From assembly GCF_016892605.1 (NCBI RefSeq), contig NZ_JAFEMV010000001.1, positions 969,897 through 1,033,896 of the forward strand: 64,000 bases of DNA, read 5' to 3'. Below the pieces are notes generated by a model that worked only from the letters and a program-made list of their open reading frames with translations, was not told the origin of the DNA and did no database searches. This document shows positions 61,273-64,000 of the stretch, piece after piece (the stretch's first letter is position 1; each line of letters starts with the position of its first letter). The position numbers were made by a program, and so were the translations under genes. This DNA comes from Desemzia sp. RIT 804 (GTDB lineage: Bacteria > Bacillota > Bacilli > Lactobacillales > Carnobacteriaceae).

Positions 61273-62919
61273 CTAAAATTCTTTGATTAAATTTAAAACA
61301 GCTTTCAATGCTTCGTTTGGCAATACATTCAAGGTGTTTTTTTGATTTTGTTCTTGAATATACTCTCCACGCATCTTCATTCTTTCATCCACTAGAGCTG
61401 TATAAGATGAGTTAGAAAAGTCTGGTTCAAATCCATCTACTACTAAATAGCTGATATCGGAACAATTGCCAAATGTCTTAAATTCACCCCTACCATCAAC
61501 TATTTTTTCTACTGCTTCTAAAGTCACTTCTTTAGGTATTTTCTTATCCAAGAAGAATCCAGTATTCAAAATATAGCAATCTGTATCTTTTTTCTCGAAT
61601 AGATATTTAAAATTATTGTAATCGTCTATCAGTGGGTAAACTCTAAATGGGTTAGCATAAGGCTCAATAACTAATTTATTGATATCTACCCCTTTTTTAA
61701 GACGCTCTGCAGTAGTTCTCTTTGTAGCAAGAGTTGCTCCAAATGTTGTTGCTAAAACTGGATCTGTTACCTTTAAGACTGGCGGTAAAGACTCATCTTT
61801 CATGATCCAGAAAATAGCATTGATCGGTTCATCAAATTTGTCTACACGATTCGGCGTAGAATAGCGTGATTTTATCGTACGCCCATTTCCGTTTCTTAGA
61901 TCTTCTGTCAATAAAACTTTTTTTCCATTCTCATCTTGAGTGACTCCTACATTTTGTACACTGACAAAGTATTCAACTTCTGGATGATCAGCTGGATAGT
62001 CTTGTGTCTTATCAAAATAAGCTGGTTCCAAAGCAATTGAAGAGGCGTTTTCCAAAGAGATAATGAAGGCATCGTCATGTAAGACTTCAATTCCATACTT
62101 GTTGTCATGTTTAGCATGTGTAAGTGTTGATTTACCTGAACCTGATAGTCCAAAAAACGCTGAAACATAGCTTTCGCTGTTTTTTAGGGTGAATTTTTTT
62201 TGCCCTCCATGACAAGATGCATAACCAATATTATGAGCAATATTCCAAGCTAGAGTAAGCGTAGCCTTTTTCAATTCCCCAAAATAATTCATTCCAAGAA
62301 TGATCGCACAATTATGCTCTGGGTCAAAGTAAGCTAAACCTAATGGATAATCTGGATGGTGCCAATTTGCATCTTGGTAGATCATGATATCTCCCTCATT
62401 GATTTCAGTGGAAGATTGATACATAGCATTATATTCTTCATTTATTACTTGAAAATTTAATAACCAGGAATACAAGTTATTTTCTTGTCCTTCCGGCACT
62501 GTTAAATGAGCTTTTACCATAAATTCAGGATCCAGCCCCACATAAGCCGCTGTTTTATATCTAGGAGTTTTAGTCCCATCGTAAACAGCATCCATAACCA
62601 ACGACTTGATTTTTTTGTCTTCTTCAGGATTTTCTCCTTGTATCCTTTTAGCCACAGCAGTTCTTCCAACCACATTGTTTCCATTTTCTACCAATACTTT
62701 AGCAGTTTGAGGAAGTCCTAATTTTTCTGGATACTTAACACTTAAGTCAGTTACAATGGTGTTCATAGCATCATGCGCTAATTGATAAGCATCTTCAAGT
62801 GTAGTCACTAATTGAATATTATTGCTGTACATAGAAGTTTCGATAATAGAACGTAACGAAGAAAATAGGTGATTCGATTTGCGTATTTCTGATTTTAAAA
62901 ATCTTTCTTTCGTTGACAA
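61273..62919 (-). CDS. pckA: Phosphoenolpyruvate carboxykinase (ATP)
   Basis: About 548 residues. It interconverts oxaloacetate + ATP with PEP + CO2 + ADP. Signature FGLSGSGKSTLTH (kinase loop), FWIMKDESLPPV, YANPFRVYPL and the Arg/His-rich start of the active site are clear. TTG at 62919 with GAGGAG eight bases before it is the likely start. GTG at 62928 is too close. A cre-like site lies upstream. Its neighbour is the oxaloacetate decarboxylase cluster, so PEP and pyruvate can be linked through oxaloacetate. Confidence 0.94.
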   Translation of the reverse strand: MSTKERFLKSEIRKSNHLFSSLRSIIETSMYSNNIQLVTTLEDAYQLAHDAMNTIVTDLSVKYPEKLGLPQTAKVLVENGNNVVGRTAVAKRIQGENPEEDKKIKSLVMDAVYDGTKTPRYKTAAYVGLDPEFMVKAHLTVPEGQENNLYSWLLNFQVINEEYNAMYQSSTEINEGDIMIYQDANWHHPDYPLGLAYFDPEHNCAIILGMNYFGELKKATLTLAWNIAHNIGYASCHGGQKKFTLKNSESYVSAFFGLSGSGKSTLTHAKHDNKYGIEVLHDDAFIISLENASSIALEPAYFDKTQDYPADHPEVEYFVSVQNVGVTQDENGKKVLLTEDLRNGNGRTIKSRYSTPNRVDKFDEPINAIFWIMKDESLPPVLKVTDPVLATTFGATLATKRTTAERLKKGVDINKLVIEPYANPFRVYPLIDDYNNFKYLFEKKDTDCYILNTGFFLDKKIPKEVTLEAVEKIVDGRGEFKTFGNCSDISYLVVDGFEPDFSNSSYTALVDERMKMRGEYIQEQNQKNTLNVLPNEALKAVLNLIKEF

Positions 62920-63027
62920 CGGCGACACTCCTCACATTTAATAGTTTATTGGAATCATCATTACTATACTGCTGCAACTTTTCGAAATCATTCTAAAACT
63001 ACTATTTTCCCATCCTTTCTTACTTCA

Positions 63028-63055
63028 ATTTTAACTTTTTAAAGTTGAACAGCAA
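63028..63055 (-). promoter_or_regulatory. Candidate pckA promoter
   Basis: On the minus strand TTGCTG (63050-63055), 16 bases, TAAAAT (63028-63033), about 110 bp before the start codon. A weak match. Confidence 0.35.
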
Positions 63056-63116
63056 TATCTAAAGAAAGTTACTTTTGCCTGATTACACTACCATAGTAAC
63101 AGAAAAACACCCATTA

Positions 63117-63130
63117 TTAAAGCGCTTCCT
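63117..63130. promoter_or_regulatory. cre-like site upstream of pckA
   Basis: TTAAAGCGCTTCCT contains the cre core AAAGCGCTT. It lies about 200 bp before pckA and about 60 bp upstream of the promoter candidate, so it suits CcpA-linked carbon control, but the flanks match only partly. Confidence 0.45.
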
Positions 63131-63140
63131 TTTTAAAAAT

Positions 63141-63180
63141 AAAAAGAATCCATCCTTTTTATAGAATGAATTCTTTTTTC
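63141..63180 (-). terminator. Terminator of the 63181-63369 gene
   Basis: AAAAAGAAT-CAT pairs with ATG-ATTCTTTTTT across a loop of about 10 bases, directly behind the stop of the small membrane protein. Confidence 0.7.
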
Positions 63181-63369
63181 TTAATTATTGTCTTTATTTT
63201 TTTGAAATGGATGGTTGCCTTTTTTTATTTTAAATCCTACGTATACTATATAAACTCCATAAGCAATAACAAAAACAGCTACTAATGGCTGGATAATTAG
63301 GGCAAAAATTCCCATAAGTACAATTAAACTTCCAACAATAATTTGCCATTTTCCTAAACGTTTATTCAC
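63181..63369 (-). CDS. Small two-helix membrane protein
   Basis: About 62 residues: a short basic start (NKRLGKWQ), two hydrophobic helices (about 10-27 and 30-48) and a polar, Lys-rich tail. GTG at 63369 with AGGAG eight bases before it is the preferred start. ATG at 63375 is only two bases away from that site. I do not recognise a family. It is a single gene with a terminator, next to pckA and reading in the same direction. Confidence 0.55.
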   Translation of the reverse strand: MNKRLGKWQIIVGSLIVLMGIFALIIQPLVAVFVIAYGVYIVYVGFKIKKGNHPFQKNKDNN

Positions 63370-63528
63370 GATCATCTCTCCTACTTGTTCTCTTACACAT
63401 AGTATAACAAACTATTTATTTAAATACTGTTGTTTAAATATTTTTTCTAGCTTCTATAAAAAATGTCTTGATCATCTAATGTTGCTAGAAAGTCTAAGCT
63501 GACTAAACACTAACTTCTAAAAATTCCT

Positions 63529-63671
63529 GGAGGAAGTGGGGTTGCTGGTAGCCATGTAAAGGATGCAAGTGTGAAGACCTTGGCTCCAGTGCCGGCCCCC
63601 AAAAGTTAGTTTTCACTCTAACTTTTGGGGGCACTTCCTCCACGCGTTCCCATGGCTTTACCAAGCAACCC
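63529..63671. repeat. Structured inverted-repeat element with crossing arms
   Basis: Arm A GGAGGAAGTG (63529-63538) pairs with A' CACTTCCTCC (63632-63641). Arm B GGGTTGC-TGGTA-GCCATG (63539-63556) pairs with B' CATGGC-TACCA-GCAACCC (63651-63671). Between B and A' sits a perfect 14-bp hairpin CCCCCAAAAGTTAG/CTAACTTTTGGGGG (63596-63631). The order A-B-A'-B' means the arms cross: pseudoknot or alternative folds. Confidence 0.7.
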
Positions 63672-63717
63672 TGATTCTAGAAGGAATTCCTTTACCAACG
63701 CCATAAAATAGATATCC

Positions 63718-63758
63718 AAAAAAAAGTGATCCAACATTATCATATGTTAGATCACTTC
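63718..63758 (-). terminator. Terminator of the tRNA-Cys/tRNA-Leu unit
   Basis: AAGTGATC, ACAT and their complements pair, with a TTTTTTTT run on the minus strand, 11 bp behind tRNA-Leu. Confidence 0.8.
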
Positions 63759-63768
63759 TATAATAGTA

Positions 63769-63852
63769 TACCGGCGGCCGGAATCGAACCGGCACGCCCT
63801 CGCGGGCACAGGATTTTGAGTCCAGCGCGTCTACCAGTTCCGCCACGCCGGC
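63769..63852 (-). tRNA. tRNA-Leu(CAA)
   Basis: GCCGGCG/CGCCGGT acceptor (one G-T pair), loop CTCAAAA with anticodon CAA, a long variable arm typical of leucine tRNAs, and T-arm GCCGG-TTCGATT-CCGGC. CCA is not encoded. Confidence 0.93.
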
Positions 63853-63893
63853 AAGATTATTGATTGCAAATTTTAACTTTTTGTAAAGTTATA

Positions 63894-63964
<71 letters not shown>

Positions 63965-64000
63965 ATATCAAACATACTTCTATAATATAATACAGTTGAA

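Overview
The window looks like chromosomal DNA of a low-GC Gram-positive lactic acid bacterium, most likely a Carnobacteriaceae member such as Carnobacterium. The evidence is the AT-rich base composition, strong AGGAGG-type ribosome binding sites, T-box leaders in front of aminoacyl-tRNA synthetase genes, and gene blocks known from Bacillus, Listeria and Enterococcus: miaA-hflX-ynbB-glnR-glnA, rpmG-formyl-THF ligase-gluP-yqgQ-glcK, and class B PBP beside sodA. The genus is an inference. Almost everything is housekeeping or core metabolism. The only clear mobile element is the cut-off start of an IS30-type transposase at the left edge.

Layout. 1-2.6 kb: IS30 fragment, a tiny glycine-zipper protein, a PAS protein with a degenerate GGDEF domain, and a PH-domain protein. 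2.6-9.9 kb: nitrogen assimilation and tRNA/ribosome care (glnA, glnR, a second glnA, ynbB, hflX, miaA). 10.1-12.2 kb: an SOS-controlled UvrX-type polymerase followed by a tandem array of stem-loop repeats. 12.2-17 kb: rhodanese-like protein, YqgU-like lipoprotein, glucokinase, yqgQ, rhomboid protease, formyl-THF cyclo-ligase, rpmG. 17-25.7 kb: a GH13 alpha-glucosidase, two small cell-envelope proteins, a class B PBP, YfhO, SodA. 25.8-34.2 kb: palindromic repeats around a DUF1189 gene, a Ca2+-type P-ATPase with a long leader, the CshB helicase and zwf. 34.2-41.6 kb: proS and argS, each behind a T-box, an aldo/keto reductase, a phosphohexomutase, argR and yidD. 41.7-52.1 kb: a heterodimeric ABC exporter behind a probable leader-peptide attenuator, three RNA-modification genes (trmL, queG, rlmA), an NAD-dependent epimerase, ydaT, ytxH and an aminotransferase. 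52.5-56.5 kb: a sugar ABC importer without its own ATPase. 56.5-63 kb: a sodium-pump decarboxylase cluster next to pckA. The window ends with a crossing inverted-repeat element and tRNA-Leu/tRNA-Cys.

The most interesting parts are four. First, the pckA-oadA-oadG-biotin carrier-oadB-oadB2-oadG2 cluster has two different membrane beta subunits and two gamma-like subunits for one carboxyltransferase and one biotin carrier, plus PEP carboxykinase in front. It could form a PEP to oxaloacetate to pyruvate route that makes ATP and exports Na+. Second, a 22-codon leader ORF followed by an intrinsic terminator precedes the ABC exporter. Third, there are several families of structured intergenic repeats: the A-B-A-B-b array after uvrX, three elements sharing a TTATATTCA...CAAAACG motif with compensatory stem changes, and one A-B-A'-B' element that could form a pseudoknot or switch. 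Fourth, the second glutamine synthetase has Gly where the Bacillus-type enzyme has the feedback-inhibition residue Arg62.
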